Below, in pieces: positions 1 to 8,296 of a stretch of 12,228 nt of DNA. Source of the stretch: Ilyomonas sp964658445. GTDB taxonomy: Bacteria > Bacteroidota > Bacteroidia > Chitinophagales > Chitinophagaceae. A program made the translations under genes and the position numbers. The stretch's first letter is position 1, and each line of letters begins with the position of its first letter. Where the stretch lies: positions 1-12,228 of the forward strand of contig CAZZZH010000124.1 in NCBI GenBank assembly GCA_964658445.1. Direction: 5' to 3'. Under the pieces are notes generated by a model, which saw only the letters and a program-made list of their open reading frames with translations, was not told the DNA's origin and did no database searches.

Positions 1-129
1 AAGATTGAAAAAATCGTCCAGAGGGATATGCAAAGAGGAAACGTCCATGTAAAATCGAAATCAGCGGGGCAATATTACATCATCAGTCAGAATAAAAAGG
101 TCTTAAAGCTTTTTTTAATCACGTCTTAA
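1..129 (+). CDS. 3' end of an unidentified protein (partial)
   Basis: An open frame runs from the first base of the window to a TAA at 127-129, giving 42 residues, so only the C-terminus would be present. The visible part is basic, with one aromatic/beta-like patch (GQYYIIS) and a hydrophobic end (VLKLFLITS). I do not recognise the family. It would converge on pruA with about 120 bp between the stops. The stretch is short enough to be a chance open frame. The run of A followed by AAGCTTTTTTT near 95-117 could equally be part of a transcription terminator. Confidence 0.4.
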   Translation, partial: KIEKIVQRDMQRGNVHVKSKSAGQYYIISQNKKVLKLFLITS

Positions 130-250
130 GGTGAATAGGTTATTTTTTATTGCAAATGCAAATGTGAATCATCAGTTGACATAAGCACCAATAAACCTGC
201 TACACTGTTTCTATTTCACGCAGAGCTTAATGAAATTACATTCTACTTAT
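130..250. other. Convergent spacer between the partial gene and pruA
   Basis: This AT-rich stretch lies between the stop of the partial left-hand frame and the stop of pruA. I see no coding frame, no convincing hairpin followed by a T-run, and no repeat in it. Confidence 0.5.
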
Positions 251-1882
251 TTATGCTTCACTTAAAAAAGCATATCGATAATCTCTTGGCGGGTCAAATG
301 TTTCTTTAATAGTTCTTGCACTCAGCCACCGGTAAAGATTTAGCATACTGCCTGCTTTATCGTTGGTGCCACTGGCACGCGCGCCACCAAAGGGCTGTTG
401 ACCTACAACAGCGCCCGTAGGCTTATCGTTTACATAAAAATTACCAGCAGCATGGCGCAGCTTGTGTATAGCAAAAGAAATAGCTTGTCTGTCCTGCGAA
501 AGAACCGATCCGGTCAATGCATAAGGTGATGTTGAATTAACGACTTCTATAATTTCCTCCCAATTATTTTCGTCGTATACATAAACGGTAAGCACGGGTC
601 CAAATATCTCTTCGCACATGCTTACATACCTTGGGTTTGTGGTTTCAATAACGGTTGGTTCTACAAAGTATCCTTTGGTTTTATCATAATTGCCTCCGGC
701 AATAATCTTTGCATCTGCACTACTCTTTGCAGCATCAATATACAGACTGATCTTGTCAAAGCTCTTTTCATCAATCACTGCATTAATGAAGTTGGTAAAA
801 TCTTCAACGGTTCCCATCTTCATGCTCATAATATGTGCTTTCAATTTTTCTTTTATGGCATCCGCAATGTTAGACGGTAGGTAAGCCCGCGAAGCCGCCG
901 AGCATTTTTGTCCCTGAAATTCAAAAGCGCCTCTTGCCAGCGCTACCGCAGCCACATCAGTGTCGGCGCTTGGGTGTATCAGCACAAAGTCTTTTCCTCC
1001 CGTTTCGCCCACAATGCGCGGGTATGTTTTGTACTGGCTTATGTTTTCTCCAATCGTTTTATAAATTGCATTAAAGGCACCTGTTGAGCCTGTAAAATGA
1101 AGCCCGGCAAAGTCGGGATGATTAAAGCAAACCTTGCCCAACACAGGTCCATCAGTATAAATAAGATTAATAACACCATCCGGCAAACCCGCTTCTATCA
1201 GTATGTGCATAAACATTTGTGCGCTGTAGATCTGTGTGTAAGCCGGCTTCCATACCACCGTATTGCCGCACATTGCCGGCGCGGTAGGCAGGTTGCCACC
1301 GATGGCTGTAAAATTGAAGGGTGTTATTGCCAACACAAATCCCTCAAGCGGACGCCACTCCATCCGGTTGTGAACGCCCGATGCATTCAATGGCTGCTGC
1401 TTATAAATTTCACTTAAAAAATGAACGTTGAACCGTAAGAAATCTGCCAGTTCGCAGGCGCTGTCTATCTCTGCCTGGTAAGCATTTTTACTTTGCCCCA
1501 GCATCGTCGTTCCATTCATGTAGCCACGATATTTCCCGGCCACTAAATCCGCAGCTTTTAAGAAAATATGTGCCCGGTCTTCCCATGGCATATCTGCCCA
1601 CGCTTCTTTAGCTGCCAACGCCGCCTCTACTGCTTGCTGTACGTGCGTTTCATTTCCTTCGTGAAAATAACCCAGTGTGTGTGCTGTCTCGTGCGGTGGA
1701 TGAATAGCAATTTTGTTATCCGTTCTTATTTCGTTACCACCAATAAACATCGGTATATCTGTCTCTTTGCTTTTCAGATCTGCCAGCGCTTTCTTCAAAT
1801 TAATTTTTTCGGGAGAGTTGGGTGCATACTGATGAACGACTTCATTAGCAGGTAAAGGATAGTGGAAATAGCCGATGTTCAT
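251..1882 (-). CDS. pruA: L-glutamate gamma-semialdehyde (1-pyrroline-5-carboxylate) dehydrogenase
   Basis: This cytoplasmic NAD-dependent aldehyde dehydrogenase oxidises glutamate-5-semialdehyde, formed from pyrroline-5-carboxylate, to glutamate; it is the second step of proline catabolism. The 543-residue length fits the monofunctional P5C dehydrogenase form, not the PutA fusion. Aldehyde dehydrogenase landmarks are in order: the TPFNF segment with the oxyanion Asn near residue 190, the FTGST nucleotide-binding turn at 263-267, the general-base Glu in VGETGGK near 293, and the catalytic Cys in GQKCSAAS near 327. Near the C-terminus the family motifs EEIFGPV and QQPFGGARASGTNDK are present. 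The start is supported by an AAAGG run just upstream of the ATG and a TATCTTTG promoter box further up. No proline dehydrogenase gene is in the window, so the first step must be encoded elsewhere. Confidence 0.95.
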   Translation of the reverse strand: MNIGYFHYPLPANEVVHQYAPNSPEKINLKKALADLKSKETDIPMFIGGNEIRTDNKIAIHPPHETAHTLGYFHEGNETHVQQAVEAALAAKEAWADMPWEDRAHIFLKAADLVAGKYRGYMNGTTMLGQSKNAYQAEIDSACELADFLRFNVHFLSEIYKQQPLNASGVHNRMEWRPLEGFVLAITPFNFTAIGGNLPTAPAMCGNTVVWKPAYTQIYSAQMFMHILIEAGLPDGVINLIYTDGPVLGKVCFNHPDFAGLHFTGSTGAFNAIYKTIGENISQYKTYPRIVGETGGKDFVLIHPSADTDVAAVALARGAFEFQGQKCSAASRAYLPSNIADAIKEKLKAHIMSMKMGTVEDFTNFINAVIDEKSFDKISLYIDAAKSSADAKIIAGGNYDKTKGYFVEPTVIETTNPRYVSMCEEIFGPVLTVYVYDENNWEEIIEVVNSTSPYALTGSVLSQDRQAISFAIHKLRHAAGNFYVNDKPTGAVVGQQPFGGARASGTNDKAGSMLNLYRWLSARTIKETFDPPRDYRYAFLSEA

Positions 1883-1901
1883 GACCTTTTATTTTAGTGC
1901 G

Positions 1902-1909
1902 CAAAGATA
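1902..1909 (-). promoter_or_regulatory. Putative -7 promoter box for pruA
   Basis: Read on the - strand this is TATCTTTG, an exact match to the Bacteroidota -7 consensus TAnnTTTG, with 19 bp between it and the pruA ATG. I did not find a TTG (-33) element at the expected spacing, so only half of the promoter is supported. Confidence 0.5.
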
Positions 1910-2090
1910 AGCGGCTGCACAACGAAGTAAACAGCCGGGAACGTAAAATGCGGTTAGAATTCAATGCCTAACTTTTAGGTTTTGCACTTTCGGTATTCCA
2001 TATCACTGCTTCTATATAAACTGAGTTTTCTTTAATTATTAAATATTACCTATTAAATAGCACATCTTCTATCCTTTCTCAGAGCTTTTA

Positions 2091-2098
2091 TATTTTTG
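2091..2098 (+). promoter_or_regulatory. Putative -7 promoter box for the first histidine kinase
   Basis: TATTTTTG matches the Bacteroidota -7 consensus TAnnTTTG and ends only four bases before the ATG at 2103. If used, transcription would begin at or within a few bases of the start codon, giving a leaderless or near-leaderless message. The surroundings are very AT-rich, so a chance match is possible, and no -33 TTG is seen at the usual distance. Confidence 0.3.
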
Positions 2099-2102
2099 TA
2101 AT

Positions 2103-3433
2103 ATGCTGAAGAAGATATTTCCTGTTATCATCGTGTTGATTGCGCTCTCTGTTCTGGGTGTTATCATCCTGCAAATCTCCTGGCTCAACAACCAGTTTAT
2201 GATTCAGCAGGAACGCTATATTGACAAGGCGGGAATGGCGGCATATAATGTAAAAGAAGACATTGGTCGGCAGGTTATCAGCACACCTTCACGCATCAAT
2301 CATTTAGGGCAACTGATGCCGTTGGATCTTGAGCCTTTTGTGATAACGCGTCCTTCGGTTACAACTCGTTTCACCGCTATCGAAGTTAGCAATAAGATAA
2401 GGAAAGCGCTGAACGATCAAGGCTTAACTGATGTGACGTTCGAATTCGGTATTGCCAATATGCATTCCGATGGCTCAAACGTGCCCATGAAATCCAAAAA
2501 CTTCACGGCTGCTTATCTCGATACCAATCACAACAAAAGTATTTTCATTCCCATACTACCCGAATCTTCTTCGGAAGCTACCGTGGTAAATGCTGACGAA
2601 ATTTTATACATCACACTTACCAATTTTTATCCTACAGTGCGCCGCTCGCTGGTACCGCAAATGCTGGCGTCTGGTGCCTTTACGCTGGTGATCTTAGCCG
2701 CCTTTTTTTTGATGGTAAAAACCATTCTCGACCAGCGTAAACTGAGTAAGATAAAGAACGATTTTGTAAACAATATGACACACGAACTGAAGACACCACT
2801 TGCCACAATCTCTCTTGCAGTTGATGCGTTGCAAAACAGCCGCGTGATTGGCAATGCTGAAAAAAGTAACTACTTCAGTGACATTATCCGCCAGGAAAAC
2901 AAGCGCATGAATAAACACGTGGAAACCATACTGCAGGCAGCTTTGATGGACAAACAGGAAATGCGTCTCAACCTGGTTCCGCTTCATGCACACGTCATCA
3001 TACAAANNNNNNNNNNGCCCTGCAACTGAATGAAAAGGGCGGCTCTGCCGAACTTCACTTCAATGCTAAAAATGACCTGGTGCGAGCCGATGAAACGCAC
3101 TTTACTAACCTCATCAATAATCTTGTAGATAATGCCGTAAAATATTCAAAAGAGAGTCTTCATATCACTATCACCACGCATTGCAGCAGCAAGTATTTTG
3201 TAATGCAGGTGCAAGACAATGGTATTGGCATGAGTAAGGAAACGGTAAAGCGCATCTTCGAAAAATTTTACCGCGCACACACCGGCAATCTTCACAATGT
3301 AAAAGGTTTTGGATTAGGAATGAGCTATGTAAAATCGGTGATCGACGCACATCACGGAAAAATAAAAGTAGAAAGCGTTCAAGGTAAAGGCAGCAGTTTT
3401 ATTGTAGATATTCCGTTGTATGTAGAAGACTGA
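2103..3433 (+). CDS. Membrane sensor histidine kinase (RprX-like), interrupted by an assembly gap
   Basis: This is the sensor half of a two-component system. It has an N-terminal membrane helix (about residues 5-28), an extracytoplasmic sensor region (about 29-182), and a second membrane helix (about 184-205). A HisKA dimerisation domain follows, with the phospho-accepting His at residue 227 in NMTHELKTP (codon 2781-2783). After the gap comes a complete HATPase domain: N box NLVDNAVKYS, G1 box DNGIGM, F box IFEKFYRA and G2 box GFGLGMSYV. The frame before the N run (start 2103) and after it (codons in phase with 3017 and 3080) differ by the literal ten N. The domain order is nevertheless continuous, so I treat this as one gene with an unknown number of missing bases, probably a handful of codons. 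No response regulator is adjacent. The sensed signal is unknown. Confidence 0.88.
3007..3016. other. Run of ten N (assembly gap)
   Basis: Ten undetermined bases sit inside the kinase gene, between the HisKA and HATPase domains. Base 3006 is the first base of a codon and 3017 begins a codon in the downstream frame, so a true in-frame gap must be 2 plus a multiple of 3 bases. Ten does not satisfy this, so the run is probably a placeholder and not a measured length. Confidence 0.97.
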
Positions 3434-3500
3434 CGTTGGGTGCTAAACACTTCTCTCATCACTCTGCGGCTGACTGGTAAAACATTCCTATTTTCAAAGC

Positions 3501-4655
3501 ATGATTCAATGGCTCAACTGGCGAAATAGTCTTGCCTTAGTGGCTATCCTGATTGTATCGGGAAGCATTATTTATTCGCAATACTTAGCGAGAAAAATTG
3601 CGGCAGACGAAACCCGGAAAATAGAAACCTGGGTGGAAGCGCAGCATACGGTGATGAACACCAACGATCCGCTGAGCCTGACGCTCGCTTCCGTCATCAG
3701 CCAGGAAAACGATGAAATACCCATCATAGAAACCAACGAGCACGACAGCATCACTAACTACCGGAACATAGACAGCGCAAAGGTTTCAAAAGATAAGCAA
3801 TACCTCTACAACCAGCTTGCCGTGTTTAAAACGCAACATTCGCCCATCCGGCTGGTCTTGTCTTCCCATCCTCACATTGCCAATTTTTATTACTATGGAC
3901 AAAGCCGTCTTCAGCAGGAAGTAAAGTATTATCCTATCGTGCAATTGATCATCGTTGGCTTCTTCATCGCGCTTATTGTGGTGGCACAACGCAGCAGTTA
4001 TCGCAGCACGCAAAACCAGCTTTGGGCGGGGCTGGCTAAAGAAACGGCGCACCAATTGGGAACGCCCGTTACCAGTTTGCAAGGTTGGGTAGAGATGTTG
4101 AAAGAAACGGAAGGTGCACAGCAGCTTGCACCGGAAATAGAGAAAGACGTAAACCGCTTGCTGCTAATTACAGATCGGTTTGGCAAGATCGGTAGTCAGC
4201 CAAAGTTAGAAAAGCACGACCTTATCGAGCAGGTGTCACTGATGATTGAATACATGCGAAGACGAGCTGGTGGCAAAGTGAAATTTATCATTGATACCGA
4301 TGGCAACGATGAAATCGTAGCTCTTATTTCTCCGCCTTTGTTCGATTGGGTAATCGAGAATTTATTAAAGAATGGCCTTGACGCGATGGATGGAAAAGGT
4401 ACGATAACGATTCACCTCAGCAACACTGCAACACACAATATCATAGAGGTAACAGATACCGGTAAAGGTATAGCCAGAGCCAATCTGGGCAAGGTTTTTA
4501 AGCCTGGCTTCACTACCAAAAAAAGAGGCTGGGGTTTAGGTCTTACGCTAACAAAACGCATTGTTGAGCAATACCATCATGGTATTATTTTTATCAAACA
4601 TAGCGAGCCCGGCAAAGGCACTACGTTCCGTATTGAATTGAAGAAAGCAATATAA
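3501..4655 (+). CDS. Second membrane sensor histidine kinase, NtrB-like catalytic core
   Basis: A 384-residue two-component sensor with a different layout from its upstream neighbour. It has membrane helices at about residues 9-27 and 144-163, enclosing an extracytoplasmic region of about 115 residues with no domain I recognise. The phospho-accepting His is residue 184 in KETAHQLGTPVTSLQGW, an H-box form I know from a Bacteroidota kinase group. The HATPase domain shows the N box ENLLKNGLDAM (about 286-296), the G1 box DTGKGI (319-324), KPGFTTKKRG and the G2 box GWGLGLTL (343-350). It starts 67 bp after the preceding kinase on the same strand, so co-transcription is plausible. Neither kinase has a receiver or output protein beside it. 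There is no visible Shine-Dalgarno sequence, which is usual for this phylum. Confidence 0.9.
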   Translation: MIQWLNWRNSLALVAILIVSGSIIYSQYLARKIAADETRKIETWVEAQHTVMNTNDPLSLTLASVISQENDEIPIIETNEHDSITNYRNIDSAKVSKDKQYLYNQLAVFKTQHSPIRLVLSSHPHIANFYYYGQSRLQQEVKYYPIVQLIIVGFFIALIVVAQRSSYRSTQNQLWAGLAKETAHQLGTPVTSLQGWVEMLKETEGAQQLAPEIEKDVNRLLLITDRFGKIGSQPKLEKHDLIEQVSLMIEYMRRRAGGKVKFIIDTDGNDEIVALISPPLFDWVIENLLKNGLDAMDGKGTITIHLSNTATHNIIEVTDTGKGIARANLGKVFKPGFTTKKRGWGLGLTLTKRIVEQYHHGIIFIKHSEPGKGTTFRIELKKAI

Positions 4656-4744
4656 ACAACAGACAAAATAAAATCGGAGATAGAAGTCGTTTAAAAAGAG
4701 CGTATCAACAGTAACCGGGCATTTTATTACTACTGAAATGATTC

Positions 4745-5293
4745 ATGATGACACTGCAGGAACAACTACTGCACGATGCAGTTCAAAACAAAAAAACAGC
4801 CATTGCTGTTGCCGAAAAAGCCTGTTCATCTCCCATTGTTTTCGATGAACTGATAACTTGTTTTCTAAGTAATGAATATCGTCTTGCGCAACGGGCTGCA
4901 TGGAGTTTGAGCCACGCGGTAAACCTGCAACCCAACCTTATTTATCCCTATCTAAAAGTGCTAACTGCACAACTGCTGCGCACTGATGTACATGATGCTG
5001 TGATAAGAAACAGCACCCGCATTTTGCTAAAAATATCAATACCCGAAGAGCATCAGGGCGAAGTAATGAACGCTTGTTTTATCCTGGCAGAAAGACCCGA
5101 AACACCAATTGCTACCAAGGCATTTTCTTTGTCCATGTTGCAAAAGCTAAGCTTGTTATATCCCGACATTAAACAGGAAGTAAAGACCTTGGCGGAGTTG
5201 CATCTGGATAATGAAAGCCCTGCCGTAAGAAGTGTTGCAAAGAAGATCATCGTCTCATTTAGCAAAACTAAATCCCCACGTGTAAACCACTAA
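4745..5293 (+). CDS. Small HEAT/ARM-like helical repeat protein, function unknown
   Basis: A 182-residue, probably cytoplasmic protein with no signal peptide or membrane segment. It is almost entirely predicted helix, with amphipathic helix pairs such as the stretch around YRLAQRAAWSLSHAV and the C-terminal SPAVRSVAKKIIVSF, which resemble HEAT or ARM repeats used for protein binding. I do not recognise a catalytic motif. Two adjacent ATG codons (4745 and 4748) could each be the start. It lies 89 bp downstream of the second kinase on the same strand, and may be its cotranscribed neighbour. Its last 39 bp overlap, tail to tail, the 3' end of the TPR-membrane gene on the other strand. Confidence 0.8.
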   Translation: MMTLQEQLLHDAVQNKKTAIAVAEKACSSPIVFDELITCFLSNEYRLAQRAAWSLSHAVNLQPNLIYPYLKVLTAQLLRTDVHDAVIRNSTRILLKISIPEEHQGEVMNACFILAERPETPIATKAFSLSMLQKLSLLYPDIKQEVKTLAELHLDNESPAVRSVAKKIIVSFSKTKSPRVNH

Positions 5294-6535
5294 TCCTACA
5301 AAATACGCAAGCATAGGATAGACCATCATTTCACTGCCCGCCAGCAAGCCAATTGCGCTAACAAGCCCTAACAAAAGCAAGGCAGCAGAATAATAAATTA
5401 CCAGCTTTTTTCGCCTGAGAAGATGCGCAAATTCAAAGCGGCTGGCAGGCAAAACCATCGTTAAGAAAATAAGCGCTGCAAAATATTGATCGCCCTTTGA
5501 GCCTCCCGGCAAATAACGCCCAAATACAGCAGTGGCGGCACTTACCACTAACAGCAACGCCACAGCGCCGGCCGTTCTTTTTTCAGCATCAGACAATACA
5601 TACTTGCCTTCTTTGGTAAACAGCAATACCAGGTTTGCCATAGAGGCACCTACCCACGAAAAGATAACAAACATCACATACAATCCAATGAGTATGTAGG
5701 CAAACTTGCCGCCGCCGGCAATGGCAGAAACGCCCGACAGCAGCCGCACAGAAGCCCAGATGATAATAACCGTTGCCCACCGCGCCTGTTTCGATTTCGC
5801 CGACAGCCACAGCGAAAACATTAAGAGCCAGCGATAGGGTGGAAGCCTCGCTTTCAGCGATTCTTTGTAGCCTTGCTTGGCGCGTTTATTATTTGGATTA
5901 ATGCGCAGCGCTTCGCGAAAATGCTGGCGCGCATCGGTATGTTTTCCTTTTTCTAAATAAATCCATCCTACATTGGTGTGAGTGAAGTCATCTTCCGGGT
6001 CAACGGAAAGCGCTTCGCGGATAGTTTCAAATGCTTCATCCTTATTCTTTAGTCTTATTAACGCCTGCGAGCGGGCATTCAAACAAGTGAGATCTTCAGC
6101 ATACACAGCCAGACCTTCATTGGCTTTTTCAAGCGCTTCTGTATACCGGTGCATATCGAGCAAAATGTAAGCATACAAGCCATAATAAGCCGATGCTTCG
6201 GGGTTAAGCTCGATGGCTTTTTTCAATTCATCTACGGCAAGGCCTTTATCGCCTTTTCGATAATAGCAAAAGGCTATCAGATAATAGATGCGATGATAGT
6301 AAGGCATGTAAGACGCTGCGTTTTGCAACAGCCGCAAGCCTTCATCCCATTGCTTTGTATCGATCTTGCACTCTGCCAGCAGCATCAGCGCATCGGCGTC
6401 TTCAGGGTTTTCACGCAGCGCATAGCTAATCTCTTGTTCGGCATCTTTTACCCTGCCTTGCTGAAGCAAAAGCCTTGCACGTTGTATGTGTTGATTGATT
6501 GCAAACATTGATAAAAGCAATTCGCCGTTGGCCAT
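5255..6535 (-). CDS. TPR protein with multi-pass membrane domain
   Basis: A 426-residue protein in two halves. Residues about 12-222 form roughly six tetratricopeptide repeats, recognisable from repeated A..Y...G/A spacing and the turns ENPEDA, ELNPEA, SVDPED and RINPNN. Residues about 235-422 are hydrophobic, with about six membrane segments (near 253-271, 278-303, 321-338, 350-364, 378-397 and 403-420). There is no cleavable signal peptide, so the TPR half most likely faces the cytoplasm as a docking platform. It follows the TPR-AAA+ ATPase gene by 53 bp on the same strand, suggesting an operon and a physical partnership. The start could be the ATG at 6535 or an in-frame ATG nine codons later (6508), where the TPR-like part begins. 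I do not recognise the membrane domain family. Confidence 0.85.
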   Translation of the reverse strand: MANGELLLSMFAINQHIQRARLLLQQGRVKDAEQEISYALRENPEDADALMLLAECKIDTKQWDEGLRLLQNAASYMPYYHRIYYLIAFCYYRKGDKGLAVDELKKAIELNPEASAYYGLYAYILLDMHRYTEALEKANEGLAVYAEDLTCLNARSQALIRLKNKDEAFETIREALSVDPEDDFTHTNVGWIYLEKGKHTDARQHFREALRINPNNKRAKQGYKESLKARLPPYRWLLMFSLWLSAKSKQARWATVIIIWASVRLLSGVSAIAGGGKFAYILIGLYVMFVIFSWVGASMANLVLLFTKEGKYVLSDAEKRTAGAVALLLVVSAATAVFGRYLPGGSKGDQYFAALIFLTMVLPASRFEFAHLLRRKKLVIYYSAALLLLGLVSAIGLLAGSEMMVYPMLAYFVGLVVYTWGFSFAK

Positions 6536-6588
6536 CAGCCTTCAGCTTCTGTCAGTAATTTTTGATTCGTGTAGTTAATCTTTCGCAG

Positions 6589-7953
6589 CTATTTCTTCAG
6601 TTTCATGTACTGAAGAATATCGTCGTACAAACCACTTTCATTGGCATACAAAGCATAGTTGCGCGCCGTGCTAAACCATTCCTGCGTGGTGGCTTTGTGT
6701 TGCTTTGCCGCTTTTTGCAGGTCTTTCGTTTGCAGTTTCTCTATGCTGCCTTTCATCATGCTTTCTTCCAGTTTTGCTTCCGTAGCGATGTCGATAACGG
6801 CTTTCAAATCGGCACCTGAGTATTCAGGTGTCACCTTCGCAATGGCAGCCACATCAATGGTTTCTGCTGGTTTATCTTTTAAATGTTGTTTGATAATTTC
6901 GGCTCTTCCGGCTTCATCCGGCGGCGATACAAATACCACGCGGTCAAAGCGTCCCGGCCGGCGGAAAGCACTGTCTATGCTCCACGGCGCATTGGTGGCT
7001 GCCAATATCAGCACGCCTTCGTTGCTGTGCTGCACACCATCCATCTCGGCTAAAAACTGGTTGATAACGTGGCGCATACTGCTTTGCTTCAAATCGCTGC
7101 GGCTGGCGCCCAGGGCATCTACTTCATCAAAAAACAAAACACAGGGCGCATTGTCGCGTGCCTGCTGAAATACAGCGTGCAAGTTCTTCTCGCTGTTGCC
7201 CATCCACATATCAAGAATGTCGTGCAGACCAATGTTGATAAATTTGGCATCAATCTCTCCGGCGGTTGCTTTCGCTAAGTACGTTTTACCACAACCCGGC
7301 GGACCATACAACAAGATACCGCCGCCTGCTTTTTTGCCGAAGGCTTTGTATAACTCAGGGTTCTTTAGTGGCTGTATGATTTTTAAAGAAATTTCTTTTT
7401 TTATCTTTTCCATACCACCCACATCGCTAAAGCGCATATCGGGTTTTTCCATAAAAAATTCCGGCCCTTGGCGGCGATTGCTGCCAAAGAAACCATCATC
7501 ATCTTCTTCGCCGAAATCAGACAGGTCGTCTGCGGTGTCCGCGGGGTTTCCCATCGAGGTGGTGCGCAGCGCGTTGTCTATCTCTTCGTCTTTGAAAGAC
7601 GGCATTTGCTGCACCACTTTTTTATACACATCTACCGCTTCGCTGTACGATTCTTCTCGGATAAGGCAGCGTACAAATTGTATCAGCTCGTCCGTACCCA
7701 AGGCATTCTCTTTCTGCAGGGCTTCATAAATAATAATCGCTGCCGAGTATTTTTTTTGACGATAATAAATACCGGCCAGCCCCTTGCGCGCGCCAGTGTT
7801 TCCGTAGCTTCTTTTCAGCACTTCGCCATATTGTTCGGCGGCTTCTTCCATATGGTTTCCTTTCATCATCATCTCTGCCAGGTGCAGCCTCAGCGGCACA
7901 TTGTCCGGCGATACCTGTACAGCTTCCTTCAACTGGTTTATACCTTCGTCCAT
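6589..7953 (-). CDS. TPR-AAA+ ATPase, Cdc48/Vps4/FtsH-like classic clade
   Basis: A 454-residue soluble ATPase. Residues 1-130 are TPR-like helical repeats (turn VSPDNVP; EEAAEQYGEVL). They are followed by an acidic linker at about 139-153 and one AAA+ module starting at FSDVGGMEKIKKEI. Walker A is GPPGCGKT at 217-224, Walker B is VLFFDE at 272-277, and sensor-1 Asn is 321 in AATNAP. The second region of homology reads FRRPGRFDR (330-338), with the arginine-finger positions near 332 and 335. The SGADLKAV lid motif is at about 379-386. Pore loop W250-M251-G252 resembles the aromatic loop of Vps4 and katanin, so protein threading is plausible. There is no protease domain and no membrane helix. 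It is the first gene of a pair with the TPR-membrane protein downstream. The substrate is unknown. Confidence 0.9.
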   Translation of the reverse strand: MDEGINQLKEAVQVSPDNVPLRLHLAEMMMKGNHMEEAAEQYGEVLKRSYGNTGARKGLAGIYYRQKKYSAAIIIYEALQKENALGTDELIQFVRCLIREESYSEAVDVYKKVVQQMPSFKDEEIDNALRTTSMGNPADTADDLSDFGEEDDDGFFGSNRRQGPEFFMEKPDMRFSDVGGMEKIKKEISLKIIQPLKNPELYKAFGKKAGGGILLYGPPGCGKTYLAKATAGEIDAKFINIGLHDILDMWMGNSEKNLHAVFQQARDNAPCVLFFDEVDALGASRSDLKQSSMRHVINQFLAEMDGVQHSNEGVLILAATNAPWSIDSAFRRPGRFDRVVFVSPPDEAGRAEIIKQHLKDKPAETIDVAAIAKVTPEYSGADLKAVIDIATEAKLEESMMKGSIEKLQTKDLQKAAKQHKATTQEWFSTARNYALYANESGLYDDILQYMKLKK

Positions 7954-7975
7954 ATCTTTTTACATTGATAGAAAG

Positions 7976-7983
7976 CAAATATA
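7976..7983 (-). promoter_or_regulatory. Putative -7 promoter box for the TPR-AAA+ operon
   Basis: The - strand reads TATATTTG here, matching TAnnTTTG, 22 bp ahead of the ATG at 7953. No TTG is found at the usual -33 spacing, so support is partial. Confidence 0.4.
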
Positions 7984-8205
7984 TTTCAATACGGCAAACT
8001 CGGTGTTAAGAAGATATAACCGGCAGGTGGGGCGGGATGATCTTCATTCCTTATCACATCAGTTCTCTTCTCTTTCGGCAAAAGCTAAGCAGGTGCAACC
8101 GGATATATTTTTAAGTTTATAAAAAGCCCTTTTACCTGACACAACTTCCATTTCAGGCAACAAAATAACTCTGTTAGTCAACACAAGAGCTTAGTTAGTT
8201 TACAT

Positions 8206-8261
8206 GAGAGTGATGTCAGCTGTTTTAAGCAATGATAGCTATTAGGAGAGTGATGATAGCT
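8206..8261. repeat. Pair of 16-bp near-identical direct repeats
   Basis: GAGAGTGATGTCAGCT at 8206-8221 recurs as GAGAGTGATGATAGCT at 8246-8261, with 40 bp between start points and two mismatches. An extra TGATAGCT copy sits between them at 8233-8240. It could be a protein-binding site set for the operon starting at 7953, or decayed tandem sequence. I cannot choose between these from one sequence. Confidence 0.45.
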
Positions 8262-8296
8262 AATTGTGCATTCTTGTTAGTTATTATTCTATTTAT

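Noticed and set aside
1967..1979. Small palindrome CCTAA-CTT-TTAGG in the pruA/kinase divergent region
   Set aside because: Five-base arms in AT-rich DNA are expected by chance, and it is not positioned on either promoter-like box.
3017..3433. The second half of the first kinase as a separate HATPase-only gene starting at 3080
   Set aside because: Coding sequence in the same frame is visible back to 3017 at the N run, and the missing part is exactly the linker between HisKA and HATPase domains.
6659..7968. Several long + strand open frames opposite the ATPase gene, up to 177 codons
   Set aside because: They are antisense shadows of a gene with all AAA+ motifs intact. Their translations are Ser/Cys-rich and resemble no family.
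7901..8122. A 73-codon open frame on the + strand
   Set aside because: It overlaps the N-terminal coding region and promoter of the ATPase gene in antisense, and its protein has no recognisable features.
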